Assembly: GCA_905221605.1 (NCBI GenBank)
Contig: CAJNDS010002097.1
Span: 126,001 to 185,000, forward strand
Reading direction: 5' to 3'
Length of the DNA stretch: 59,000 bases
Origin: Symbiodinium natans
Taxonomy: Eukaryota > Sar > Dinophyceae > Suessiales > Symbiodiniaceae
Position numbers and translations under genes: made by a program. How positions within the stretch are numbered: position 1 is the first letter of the stretch; every line of letters starts with the position of its first letter. This document shows positions 56,501-58,950 of this stretch, one piece after another. The notes below the pieces were generated by a model. The model saw nothing but the letters and a program-made list of their open reading frames with translations. It made no database searches and was not told where the DNA came from.

Positions 56501-57699
56501 TAAACCTCCCCAACATAAAAATCGACGATCTCAACTCGGTCGCGTGCAGCAGTGCGGCAGCAACCTCCAGTTGAACCCGAGGCGCGACGGGCTATGGGGC
56601 ACCAGAGAACCCAACTACGCTTTGGGTTTAGGCTTTGGGATTTAGAGTTTAAGGATACCCAACTACCCCCTAATTGCGGCATGCGCCTGAAATAGTAGGG
56701 TTTAGGGTTCAGGGTTCAGGGAAGAGGGTTTAGGTTTAGGGTTCACTAAAAATAGGAGAACATAATCGCAGAACAAAGTAGACCCTTAGCCTAAGGGGTA
56801 TTGGGCTCCAGATTCAAGCTGTAATCCCACCCAGAAGCCGGGAACTGCAGCCAAACATTCTGCTCTACTGGATTTTGAGGCTGCGGGTAAGGGTTCGGGG
56901 TTTAGGGAATCTAGACCCAAGAGTAACCTTGGTTTAAAGCTTAAAGGGGCTTATAAGGAGACCCTAGCCCTAAACCCTAAACCCTAAACCCTAAACCCTG
57001 AACCCTGAACCCTAAACCCTAAACCCTAAACTCTAAACGCTTGGGTGCACCTGGGGGAACCCGCGCCCAGCCGCGTACAGAAGCGCAGTGTGGCCTCAGC
57101 TTCGGGCTCAGGGCTTAGGGTTTAGGGATTAGGGTTTGGGGTTTAGGGTTAGGGTTTAGGGTTTAGGGTTTAGGTTTTAGGGTTTAGGGTTTAGGGTTTA
57201 GGGTTTAGGGTTTAGGGTTTAGGGTTTAGGGATTAGGGATTAGGGTTTAGGGTTTAGGGTCCAGGGGCTTGTAGGGTTTAGTACTTAATGGATATATGTC
57301 TAGATTGATGGGTGTAGGGTTCAAGGCTTCAGGGCTTCGGGCAGTAAGCTCCTGCGACCTTCTTGGTGATTGAGAGAAACCGTAAATCGGTTTAGGGTTT
57401 ACAGCAACCTTCCCAAAGTTGGAACAGCTTTATCCTCATACCCCAATAGGGTTACTAGAGGGAATCCCAGCACGAATCGTCCTCAAGCCACATTCCAACT
57501 TTATGGAAATTACTGTAGAGTGTTGGCTTCCATAACCCCTAAACCCTAAACCGTCAACCCCAAACCCAAACCCAAACCCTAAACCCTAAACCCTAAACCC
57601 TAAACCCTAACAACATGTCAGGGTTTGCCTGACTCGTCTGCGGCATCAATGAGGTCTGTGTAGCCAAGCTCCTGCAAGGGTGTGAGCTGCGCCATGAGC
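30311..57699 (-). CDS. Gene 1: ankyrin-repeat protein with DOT1-like methyltransferase domain (multi-exon, 5' end not seen)
   Basis: Assembled from about 30 short minus-strand exons, listed separately. The N-terminal half is a series of ankyrin helix pairs and loops, such as GNTALM then YAAGNGNLGVLQ then ELLQRGA. The C-terminal half matches the DOT1 class of SAM-dependent lysine methyltransferases: TYGEVTPTGARRLAEALGL, then FVDLGSGCGK (SAM-binding motif I), EWPAVKRAVGVEL, LVQGDLLEADIS, GELSTSLVPLEAS and MTWTG...WLYE before a TGA. From 42532 to the stop nearly every junction keeps phase. DOT1 enzymes methylate histone H3 Lys79 on nucleosomes in the nucleus; ankyrin repeats usually bind partners. 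That the target here is a histone is inference. About 510 codons are visible, some ankyrin exons are probably missing, and the start lies right of 57.7 kb. Gene 2 follows on the same strand. No promoter or poly(A) signal was identified. Confidence 0.75.
30464..30560. mobile_element. Family Q element
   Basis: ggcccttaacaccctctgaa, gagatcctcttgaacgca and atccaaaggacctacc. Just upstream of the gene 1 last exon. Confidence 0.77.
30945..30973. repeat. TA microsatellite
   Basis: About 14 TA pairs in the last intron of gene 1. Confidence 0.88.
31026..31050 (-). CDS. Gene 1 micro-exon (25 nt)
   Basis: Excellent acceptor gccttgcctcacag, donor CGG|GCAGTA. In phase it reads GRAAGLRSR, directly before MTWTG. 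The frame GLRVYAPGQ is also open and would need a non-GT/GC donor. Confidence 0.45.
31357..31397 (-). CDS. Gene 1 exon: methyltransferase strand
   Basis: Reads GELSTSLVPLEAS plus two bases. Comparable to the GGRIVSSKPF strand of DOT1. Acceptor gggtcag, donor GG|GCTGGG. Confidence 0.55.
31455..31488 (-). CDS. Gene 1 exon: short charged segment
   Basis: Reads (S)PKVEAKSFNHQ. Acceptor aacccgaag, donor CAA|GCGCAG. Phase 2 in, 0 out, and it leads into GELSTSLVPLE. Confidence 0.4.
31512..31626. mobile_element. Family C element
   Basis: Arms gactcttagtaggggatgag and ccatgctaaaagaacc. Confidence 0.75.
31745..31945. repeat. CCCTAAA/CCCTAGATC compound repeat
   Basis: Units alternate between aaaccctag and atcctaaaccct, giving a 14-15 bp higher-order pattern (ccctagatcctaaa) seen at least five times. 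Confidence 0.8.
31993..32027 (-). CDS. Gene 1 exon: methyltransferase helix
   Basis: Reads AAVCSKLGREA plus two bases. Acceptor catctcatgag, donor CCAG|GTCTAG. A helix before the last strands fits the DOT1 fold order. Confidence 0.45.
32225..32322. repeat. TA-rich microsatellite
   Basis: Two TA runs joined by aaggtatataatatataaca. Confidence 0.88.
32328..32392. mobile_element. Family K fragment
   Basis: tatagtggaataagattaag then gtcccttcttggggtccctc. Confidence 0.65.
32603..32613 (-). CDS. Possible 11-nt micro-exon
   Basis: Between acttgaag and AAG|GTAAAC, a strong GT donor. Adds GAYK in phase (1 to 0). Very short, so it could be coincidence, but without it the next exon does not join in frame. 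Confidence 0.25.
32781..33067. mobile_element. Family B element split by a TTTAGGG array
   Basis: Arms gtacgtggaggtccagggta and gtacccatgaacctccacgt. An array (about 32814-32945) occupies the left arm, with cagggtac on both of its sides. Confidence 0.83.
33068..33180. mobile_element. Family I element
   Basis: Abuts the right end of a family B element. Shares gggtgcccttttt and ggcttaaaaggg...gggaacc with the 52.7-kb copy. Confidence 0.75.
33378..33414 (-). CDS. Gene 1 exon: probable strand after the GDLLE motif
   Basis: Reads RSVHRGGQCFGA plus one base. The position corresponds to the (I/V)xFVNNFAFG segment of DOT1; similarity is weak apart from the final FG. Acceptor catatcag, donor CAG|GCTCGA. 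Confidence 0.5.
33475..33536. repeat. CCCTAAA array
   Basis: Nine units between the 33.6- and 33.4-kb exons of gene 1. Confidence 0.88.
33637..33684 (-). CDS. Gene 1 exon: motif with GDLLE
   Basis: Sixteen codons, phase 0 to 0: DLVLVQGDLLEADISQ. Matches the conserved xxGDFL segment of DOT1 enzymes (ERGDFLSEEW in the human enzyme). Acceptor gctgcaaag, donor CAG|GCATGG. Confidence 0.77.
33709..33812. mobile_element. Family E element, right arm lost, poly-G inside
   Basis: Left arm ctaggggcctaaataattag; centre holds a G run of about 17. Begins about 25 bp upstream of a gene 1 acceptor (33684). Confidence 0.75.
33934..34076. mobile_element. Family B element, complete
   Basis: Arms acttggaggttcatggtact and agtaccctgaacctccaagt. 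Confidence 0.87.
34200..34280. mobile_element. Single-copy inverted-repeat element
   Basis: Arms aaagggtcctaagtacgtat and taggtacttaggacccttt. Confidence 0.75.
34649..34695 (-). CDS. Gene 1 exon: methyltransferase helix
   Basis: Reads GSMLQQNVSQRTVQED (first G shared). Acceptor cttgcgcaag, donor GAC|GCCCGG. Phase 1 in, 0 out. The long intron on its 5' side holds the triplicated 35.5-36.0 kb block. Confidence 0.6.
34736..34882. mobile_element. Family K inverted-repeat element
   Basis: ggggacccttaatcttattc at left and gggtccctcctttagtccct at right. Confidence 0.77.
35160..35255. repeat. TTTAGGG/TATAGGG mixed array
   Basis: tagggtttagggtatagggt occurs twice in tandem, a 28-bp higher-order unit. 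Confidence 0.8.
35551..35967. repeat. Triplicated block of about 172 bp with a conserved GC-rich core
   Basis: Cores at 35551-35624, 35723-35797 and 35894-35967 share gttcctc...aatcccaa(a/g)agttg...ggagagctgc and ccgcatag. Each is followed by about 100 bp of CCCTAAA units. The minus strand has an AG at each gcgggtgcag, so each core is exon-like (LSEATFGIS in copy 3), but no GT/GC donor follows. Confidence 0.85.
36060..36105 (-). CDS. Gene 1 exon: methyltransferase helix
   Basis: Reads AWSKLVASGTAASLR plus one base, in phase after TAQAKQ, giving AKQAWSKLVASG. Acceptor ttcggccag, donor CGAG|GCATGC. The other frame LVEARRIRHSSFPPR is also open but breaks phase. Confidence 0.72.
36284..36302. 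repeat. GT microsatellite and GGTGGGTG run
   Basis: gtgtgtg followed by ggtgggtgggtg. Confidence 0.85.
36498..36716. mobile_element. Family H element with duplicated right end
   Basis: ttggtagcccagtaatcatc at left and gggtaccaccgggctaccaa at right (36607), then a CCCTAAA array and a second copy of the right end up to 36716. Confidence 0.83.
36608..36673. repeat. CCCTAAA array between duplicated element ends
   Basis: Nine units. Both sides carry agggtaccaccgggctaccaag (ends at 36607 and 36716), so the array sits between two copies of the same element terminus. Confidence 0.87.
36732..36809 (-). CDS. Gene 1 exon: methyltransferase motif II region
   Basis: Twenty-six codons, phase 0 to 0: AYLEWPAVKRAVGVELCPER then TAQAKQ. 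GVEL with its acidic residue at the end of strand 2 binds the SAM ribose in this fold. Acceptor agattgcag, donor CAG|GTCCGC. Longest and clearest catalytic exon. Confidence 0.88.
37213..37235 (-). CDS. Gene 1 micro-exon (23 nt): second half of motif I
   Basis: Reads (G)CGKLVTQ. With the preceding G it gives DLGSGCGKLVTQ; with the next exon, LVTQAYLEWP. Acceptor ggctgtggc is preceded by cagccgag; donor CAG|GCGTGG. The site of the SAM glycine loop is thus split by an intron. Confidence 0.8.
37425..37460 (-). CDS. Gene 1 exon: SAM-binding motif I
   Basis: Reads FGSSHFVDLGS plus one base. FVDLGSGxG is the classic DOT1 and class I methyltransferase motif I that wraps the SAM methionine and adenosine. 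Donor AGCG|GCTCCC, acceptor gccagaagag. Motif I is completed only by splicing to the next exon. Confidence 0.82.
37473..37585. mobile_element. Family C element with internal CCCTAAA units
   Basis: Arms gctcttagtagggaatgagt and ctcattccctatttggagc. Units at 37501-37533 replace part of the left half. Confidence 0.8.
37586..38240. other. Repeat-poor insert inside a gene 1 intron, with a short tandem duplication
   Basis: Open frames on both strands (plus 37627-38022, minus 37570-37899). Two adjacent copies (about 37940-38020 and 38027-38104) share ggccccgag...tgcat(a/g)tgcatgtc(a/g)tgagaa. Nothing recognised; it begins right after a family C element. Confidence 0.5.
38784..38856 (-). CDS. Gene 1 exon: start of DOT1-like methyltransferase domain
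   Basis: Twenty-four codons plus one base: ARTYGEVTPTGARRLAEALG then LSQA. Y-G-E-(V/L)-T-P-x-G followed by a helix is the region just before motif I in DOT1-type enzymes. Acceptor gcctgcag, donor GCAG|GCGGAT. Joins as SQA-GFGSSHFVDLGSG. Confidence 0.8.
38985..39075. repeat. TA-rich microsatellite
   Basis: Tatata runs broken by acaca and an A run. Confidence 0.88.
39395..39433 (-). CDS. Possible Pro-rich exon
   Basis: Island behind acceptor acggccag. One frame reads TPPVPAAPVAEW. That frame does not fit the phase of the flanking exons, so it is only a candidate. Confidence 0.18.
39900..39947 (-). CDS. Gene 1 exon: linker
   Basis: Sixteen codons, phase 0 to 0: IQKPDRPEQCSRGSGR. Acceptor cgcccaag, donor AGG|GCCTTG. 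Basic, Pro-containing linker. Keeps phase with both neighbours; optional in principle. Confidence 0.42.
40199..40227. repeat. Poly-G run (about 28 bp)
   Basis: Homopolymer; a similar run of about 17 G lies inside a family E element at 33750-33766. Confidence 0.88.
40623..40685 (-). CDS. Gene 1 exon: linker before the methyltransferase domain
   Basis: Twenty-one codons, phase 0 to 0: RRPLQSRVELRVQDLPAVEL then S. Acceptor agactgacag, donor TCG|GCAAGCC, the best GC-type donor match in gene 1. Downstream sequence stays open in two frames, so the island could be longer. Confidence 0.55.
40835..41300. repeat. Diverged minisatellite of about 25-30 bp units
   Basis: Alternating words (c)ccggaggctta, aaattaaggcc and gtttggggacttaaa recur about 12 times with drift. 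Lies between the 42.0- and 40.6-kb exons of gene 1. Confidence 0.75.
41388..41517. mobile_element. Family B element, complete
   Basis: Arms cttggacgttcatggtactt and aagtaccatgaccctccaag. Confidence 0.86.
41804..41827 (-). CDS. Possible gene 1 micro-exon (24 nt)
   Basis: Eight codons WLGVGARA, phase 0 to 0, acceptor catgaag, donor GCAATG. It keeps phase if included and also if skipped, so it is unproven. Confidence 0.2.
41986..42027 (-). CDS. Gene 1 exon: linker
   Basis: Fourteen codons, phase 0 to 0: PHILNISHGTPRRK. Acceptor gacgtcaag, donor AAG|GCGCCC. Not ankyrin-like; it probably links repeats to the catalytic part. The acceptor side abuts a family D element. Confidence 0.45.
42051..42154. 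mobile_element. Family D element, complete
   Basis: Arms cttagttgctgagttcataa and gtactcgctcaactactaag. Confidence 0.87.
42470..42532 (-). CDS. Gene 1 exon: last ankyrin-like helices
   Basis: Exactly 21 codons, phase 0 at both ends: ADSATLAHRGEVDAALDSAL then G. Resembles ankyrin helix, turn and helix. Acceptor catggcag, donor GGA|GTCGTT. Confidence 0.55.
42556..42622. repeat. TTTAGGG array beside an exon
   Basis: Nine units about 25 bp from the acceptor of the 42.5-kb exon. Confidence 0.9.
43069..43158. repeat. (CCCTACA)n then CCCTAAA array
   Basis: About eight uniform CCCTACA units switch to four CCCTAAA units, a homogenised variant. Confidence 0.9.
43498..43537. repeat. CATCAC/CATCAT trinucleotide tract
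   Basis: About 13 trinucleotides, directly before a family Q element. Confidence 0.85.
43542..43640. mobile_element. Family Q element
   Basis: atagcccttaaaacgctctg, attcctgaatatgctcctct and catgtccgaagggcctac. Confidence 0.8.
43656..43752. mobile_element. Family E element, reverse orientation
   Basis: Arms aacataggggttggaattat and tattactcaggcccctatgt. Confidence 0.82.
43849..43944. mobile_element. Family C element
   Basis: Arms ggttcttagtggggaatgag and cctcgttccctcctacgaacc (outermost 20 of each side used). Confidence 0.84.
44058..44158. mobile_element. Family P element
   Basis: Shares agacccaataaaacccaaaa...aaggatctaaagctacagta with the 44.8-kb copy. Confidence 0.75.
44228..44308. repeat. 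CCCTAAA array
   Basis: About 10 units. Confidence 0.9.
44360..44391 (-). CDS. Gene 1 exon: short ankyrin segment
   Basis: Reads LRRASTAIVA. Acceptor gtgcccag, donor GCG|GTCAGT, a strong GT donor. Continues in phase into ADSATLAHRGEV. Confidence 0.45.
44738..44843. mobile_element. Family P element
   Basis: aacaaacccaaaaaggctaa then gatctaaagttacagtaaag. Second copy, about 680 bp from the first. Confidence 0.75.
45119..45175 (-). CDS. Gene 1 exon: ankyrin helices
   Basis: Reads TVHLSARAGFSALLAAVA, an ankyrin first helix and turn. Acceptor gacgatgag, donor GCTG|GTGGGC. Phase 1 at both ends. An earlier donor (GTCGCT at 45125) is possible but breaks phase with the next exon. Confidence 0.5.
45268..45369. 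mobile_element. Family A element
   Basis: Arms gggatgttcccccttatgct and ccgttagtataaggg...acatccc. Confidence 0.86.
45590..45657. mobile_element. Family Q fragment
   Basis: attcctgaatttgaccctct and cttaaacccaataagagacc; left end missing, then CCCTAAA-type units. Confidence 0.65.
45727..45770 (-). CDS. Gene 1 exon: ankyrin loop
   Basis: Reads SHVVETDSKGHFEA plus one base. Acceptor actggcgcag is good; donor GCCG|GTGGGG. Joins in phase to GTVHLSARAGFSALLAA as D.KGhfeaGTVHLSARAG, an ankyrin pattern. Confidence 0.5.
45843..45915. repeat. (GGGCTTA)n array
   Basis: About nine uniform copies of gcttagg after perfect TTTAGGG units, on the acceptor side of the 45.7-kb exon. Confidence 0.9.
46041..46185. 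mobile_element. Family C element preceded by a TTTAGGG array with duplicated border
   Basis: Element proper 46098-46185. The 14 bases ggttcttagtaggg occur both at 46043 and at 46098, with about five TTTAGGG units between. Confidence 0.83.
46434..46473 (-). CDS. Possible gene 1 exon: Ala-rich helix
   Basis: Reads DALAAAVATAEAV, a helix compatible with an ankyrin repeat. Acceptor accccaag, donor GCCCTT. It ends in phase 1 while the next exon wants phase 2, so one edge is wrong or an exon is missing. Confidence 0.35.
47135..47156 (-). CDS. Possible gene 1 micro-exon (22 nt)
   Basis: Between cctgaag and GAAG|GTATGG, which is one of the better GT donors in the window. The frame is ambiguous: IFGSGVE (ankyrin-like ending) or SSAPAWK. 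Confidence 0.25.
47281..47335. repeat. (CCCTCAA)n then CCCTAAA
   Basis: Five CCCTCAA units change to CCCTAAA. Confidence 0.88.
47517..47569. repeat. TA microsatellite
   Basis: About 25 TA pairs, the longest TA run. Confidence 0.92.
47712..47750 (-). CDS. Possible gene 1 exon, unassigned frame
   Basis: Island flanked by telomere-like runs, acceptor acacgcag. Frames read WVFTDAAPGWGRR or GSSLTPPPAGVGG. Phase with the upstream 50.3-kb exon gives a stop in the third frame, so the connection is unresolved. Confidence 0.22.
47785..50115. repeat. GC-rich minisatellite in a gene 1 intron
   Basis: Irregular units of roughly 150-190 bp built from fixed words: ctaccccca(tggtcccatgg), catggcttcatggccccagc, ggccctaagctgagtttta, agggctccagtgcatgcccg and cttcctccactccccccgcc. 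Several start and end at different words, so the array is shuffled. It gives long ORFs on both strands that are repeat artefacts. It lies between the 50.3- and 47.1-kb exons. Confidence 0.92.
50115..50250. repeat. C-rich low-complexity tract
   Basis: ccccccaccc-type sequence bordering the minisatellite. Confidence 0.88.
50335..50401 (-). CDS. Gene 1 exon: ankyrin helix and loop
   Basis: Reads LLRVDSFGAAANPQSATLL then SACG. Starts as an ankyrin second-helix end and runs into the next loop. Acceptor ccccaaag, donor GCCTAAG. Joined to GHQ it is about three residues shorter than a standard repeat, so a tiny exon may be missing (the island at 50536-50575 is one candidate). Confidence 0.65.
50536..50575 (-). 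CDS. Possible small exon between ankyrin exons
   Basis: A GC-rich island behind an acceptor gtgaag. It can read ISAAEPPKEAQYTLP in one frame. No in-phase solution was found with both neighbours, so it stays a candidate only. Confidence 0.2.
50919..50964 (-). CDS. Gene 1 exon: ankyrin first helix
   Basis: Reads RGDSALSMATANGHQ, a canonical ankyrin first helix with GH turn. Acceptor gaccgag, donor CAG|GCCAGT. Phase 2 in, phase 0 out. Confidence 0.75.
51193..51240. mobile_element. Family J fragment
   Basis: tatgtaagtagttacatggt followed by cccttgatact. Confidence 0.62.
51425..51577. repeat. Longest CCCTAAA array
   Basis: About 21 units with one CCCTACA and one CCCAAAA. Between the 51.8- and 50.9-kb exons. 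Confidence 0.93.
51806..51846 (-). CDS. Gene 1 exon: ankyrin helix end and loop
   Basis: Reads ELLQRGAMRDTTN plus two bases. Acceptor agctgcag, donor GCCAAG. Joins in phase to RRGDSALSMATANGHQ. The intron on its 5' side holds a large GGGCTTA array (51884-52150). Confidence 0.75.
51866..52150. repeat. (GGGCTTA)n higher-order array
   Basis: About 36 units of gggctta, ggggctta or gggctca. The pattern ctcagggctcagggggctta recurs at about 51895 and 51976, giving an 81-bp higher-order repeat. Lies about 20 bp from the acceptor of the 51.8-kb exon. Confidence 0.92.
52622..52658 (-). CDS. Gene 1 exon: ankyrin helix
   Basis: Reads YAAGNGNLGVLQ. Acceptor cggctgcag, donor CAG|GCCTGA. The neighbouring exon starts ELLQRGA, so the splice recreates NLGVLQELLQRGA, a perfect ankyrin second helix. 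This is the clearest single proof of a real GC-AG intron here. Confidence 0.75.
52694..52810. mobile_element. Family I element, complete
   Basis: Arms ctagacccaagagtaacctg and ggcctactctgggtcgtag. Confidence 0.83.
53264..53313 (-). CDS. Gene 1 exon: ankyrin loop and start of first helix
   Basis: Reads ANATVDQPDEQGNTAL plus two bases, an ankyrin hairpin of the type D..GNTAL. Acceptor gaagacag, donor AT|GCACCC. Joined to the next exon the split codon gives ATG: NTALMYAAGNGN. Confidence 0.7.
54098..54120. repeat. Poly-G run
   Basis: About 21 G after a gggtttgggg tract. Confidence 0.88.
54300..54340 (-). CDS. Gene 1 exon: ankyrin second helix
   Basis: Reads GHRDIVTLLLKALG, a textbook ankyrin second helix (GHxxIVxLLLxxGA). 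Chosen acceptor ggacag; an alternative at 54350 adds AGT before GH. Donor GCCCTG. The next exon supplies the A of GA. Confidence 0.75.
54424..54565. mobile_element. Family J element, longest copy
   Basis: agatggtccctcagtatggg at left, tatgtaacttccctta at right; internal cccatacttcagaacccttt. Confidence 0.78.
54953..54992 (-). CDS. Gene 1 exon: ankyrin first helix
   Basis: Reads DGRGLTPLMEAAR, a canonical ankyrin TPL(M/H)xAA helix. Acceptor gctgtcag, donor GCCTAAG, the same heptamer seen at the 50.3-kb donor. Leaves phase 1. Confidence 0.65.
55204..55242 (-). CDS. Gene 1 exon: ankyrin loop
   Basis: Thirteen codons reading GSCPGFQGVETSK, phase 0 at both ends, donor GCCCCA. Joined to the next exon it gives VETSKDGRGLTPLMEAA, a normal ankyrin loop and first helix. 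The acceptor (gggaaag) is weak; an alternative frame through this island reads ALAFKVLKPL. Confidence 0.5.
55263..55354. repeat. TTTAGGG array
   Basis: About 13 perfect units about 20 bp from the acceptor of the 55.2-kb exon. Confidence 0.92.
55391..55512. mobile_element. Family E element
   Basis: Arms ctataggggccgtaagaaat and ctgttccgacccctccatt. Confidence 0.82.
55839..55878 (-). CDS. Gene 1 exon: ankyrin loop
   Basis: Reads QNGADPDAPKQGK, the hallmark ankyrin beta-hairpin (GADPDAxxxxGK). Acceptor ctgcaag, donor GCGAGA. An upstream acceptor at 55909 would add LVALSLTAAR in the same frame. Confidence 0.6.
56170..56220. mobile_element. Family I fragment
   Basis: Left part only: actagacccaagagaaaccc. 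Confidence 0.7.
56350..56510. repeat. CCCCCTAAAC repeat
   Basis: About eight ccccctaaac units, a 10-bp variant of the telomere repeat. Confidence 0.82.
56535..56564 (-). CDS. Possible gene 1 exon (phase conflict)
   Basis: The island reads VAAALLHATE, preceded in frame by VQLE, which looks like an ankyrin second helix. The ankyrin-like frame does not connect in phase to its neighbours under GT/GC-AG rules, so it may be skipped, be an alternative exon, or be decayed. Confidence 0.3.
56909..56968. mobile_element. Family I fragment continued by CCCTAAA
   Basis: Left half ctagacccaagagtaacctt; the right half is absent and CCCTAAA units follow from 56970. Confidence 0.75.
57051..57099 (-). CDS. 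Gene 1 exon: ankyrin-like
   Basis: Reads EATLRFCTRLGAGSP, an ankyrin-style helix ending in LGA. Acceptor cccgaag, donor CAG|GTGCAC. Phase fits the exon before it, and also the 55.8-kb exon (AG|G CAG) if the 56.5-kb island is skipped. Confidence 0.5.
57135..57262. repeat. TTTAGGG array
   Basis: About 17 units with two GATTAGGG forms, on the acceptor side of the 57.0-kb exon. Confidence 0.9.
57412..57522. mobile_element. Family G element (Tc1/mariner-like ends)
   Basis: Contains cccaaagttggaacagcttt and a partly complementary right end ccacattccaactttatgg. Shares ggaatcccagc with the 58.0-kb copy. Confidence 0.75.
57629..57699 (-). CDS. Gene 1 exon: N-terminal-most visible, helical/ankyrin-like
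   Basis: Acceptor gatgtaag, donor GCAAAC. The frame reads LMAQLTPLQELGYTDLIDA then ADES. An in-frame ATG sits at 57693-57695, so this could be the first coding exon, but the upstream AG and open frame suggest an internal one. It leaves one base to join the next exon as GCT GAG. Confidence 0.5.
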
Positions 57700-57710
57700 C
57701 TTACATCCTA

Positions 57711-57787
57711 GGTTTAGGGTTTAGGGTTTAGGGTTTAGGGTTTAGGGTTTAGGGTTTAGGGTTTAGGGTTTAGGGTTTAGGGTTTAG
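57711..57787. repeat. TTTAGGG array
   Basis: About 11 perfect units, starting about 12 bp from the acceptor of the 57.6-kb exon. Confidence 0.92.
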
Positions 57788-58000
57788 CACCAAAAGAAGT
57801 GGCCTTCAGGGAATTACATTTTTCCACCCTGACCCGGGGTGTAAGCGGGCTTAGATTAGTGAAGGCAACTGGGCCCAACCACACGGAAGTGGATCCATTG
57901 CACACACGCGCATGTGCAAAGTGCCTGCTGGTGCTGGGGCGGCTTGTGAAATTACAATGGGTCTTGCGGGTAGCATGTGTTCGACATATGGCGGGATTAT

Positions 58001-58118
58001 ACAGTACACTCCAAAAAGTTGGAACGTCCTTATCCCCATACTCCAGCAGGCATACTAAAGGGAATCCCAGCTCTAATCATCCTTAAGCGGTGTTCCAAAT
58101 TGCTGGAGTTTACTACAA
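58001..58118. mobile_element. Family G element (Tc1/mariner-like ends)
   Basis: Arms acagtacactccaaaaagtt and attgctggagtttactaca. Ends beginning tacagt and a ttggaac core recall Tc1/mariner termini; no transposase present. Confidence 0.78.
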
Positions 58119-58203
58119 GGGGTGACTTAGTTGGTTACAGAATGCAAACCCTGGCAACACAAGATCGAGAGCTTCGTTCGGTAAGGGGTCTGAACCCTGA
58201 ATT

Positions 58204-58300
58204 TGGGATAAGCCCCCTTATACTAGCAGTCATTCATAAAGATTACAATAGGGGGGTACTAGAATCCCTAGGAAGGACTGTTAGTATAAGGGGCCCCTTG
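58204..58300. mobile_element. Family A element
   Basis: Arms gggataagcccccttatact and gactgttagtataagggg. Confidence 0.83.
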
Positions 58301-58493
58301 AATTTTGGGTTTCCTCTCATGATTTGGAGCCTTGTATTTAGGATACCATCAAAAGGACCAGCTTACCCATTTGACCCCTGCACCCTCAACCCAGCTACGT
58401 GCCGGGCGGAGATTGGGATTCGGGTTTAGGGGTGTCGGCTTGAAAAACCCTCCACAACTCGGACCCTAAACCAAACACCGCAATCCCCAATCC

Positions 58494-58560
58494 CTTGGAG
58501 GTTCATGGGTACTGACAATTAATTGGGGCTTATAAGTAGGGTAACTGTGGCTACAAGCTG
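58494..58560. mobile_element. Family B fragment
   Basis: Left arm cttggaggttcatgggtact with part of the centre; right arm lost. Confidence 0.65.
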
Positions 58561-58664
58561 TTTCTTTCCAGCCAGGCCTTGTTCAAGAGAAGCCCAGTGA
58601 CAAGCTGCGAGTAGCCTGGAACGAAGGTGGCGGTCGTCGCTCCACGTATTCACAGGGTCTCCAT

Positions 58665-58950
58665 TTGGGATGTTCGCCCTGATACTCACAGCTCCTTAAT
58701 AGGGATTCTCGCATCCCCAATTCGAATCCCTATTAAGAACAGCTCCTAAACAGGGGTTATAGCATCCTCTATCATCATCTCTATTCCGGACTGTTACTTG
58801 GGCATTGGAGATCTTGTTTGGAGTGTTGGTTGGGCTGTTCGCCTTATACGGTTTAGGGTTTAGGGTTTAGGGTTGAGGGTTTGGGGTTTAGGGGGGGGGG
58901 GGGGGGGCACTCTAAACCCTTTTAAGGACTGTTGGTATCAAGGTGCGGGA
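58665..58950. mobile_element. Scrambled family A copies
   Basis: Two or three partial arms (gggatgttcgccctgatact, ggactgttacttgggca, gactgttggtatcaaggtg) with a TTTAGGG run and a G run between them. Confidence 0.6.
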
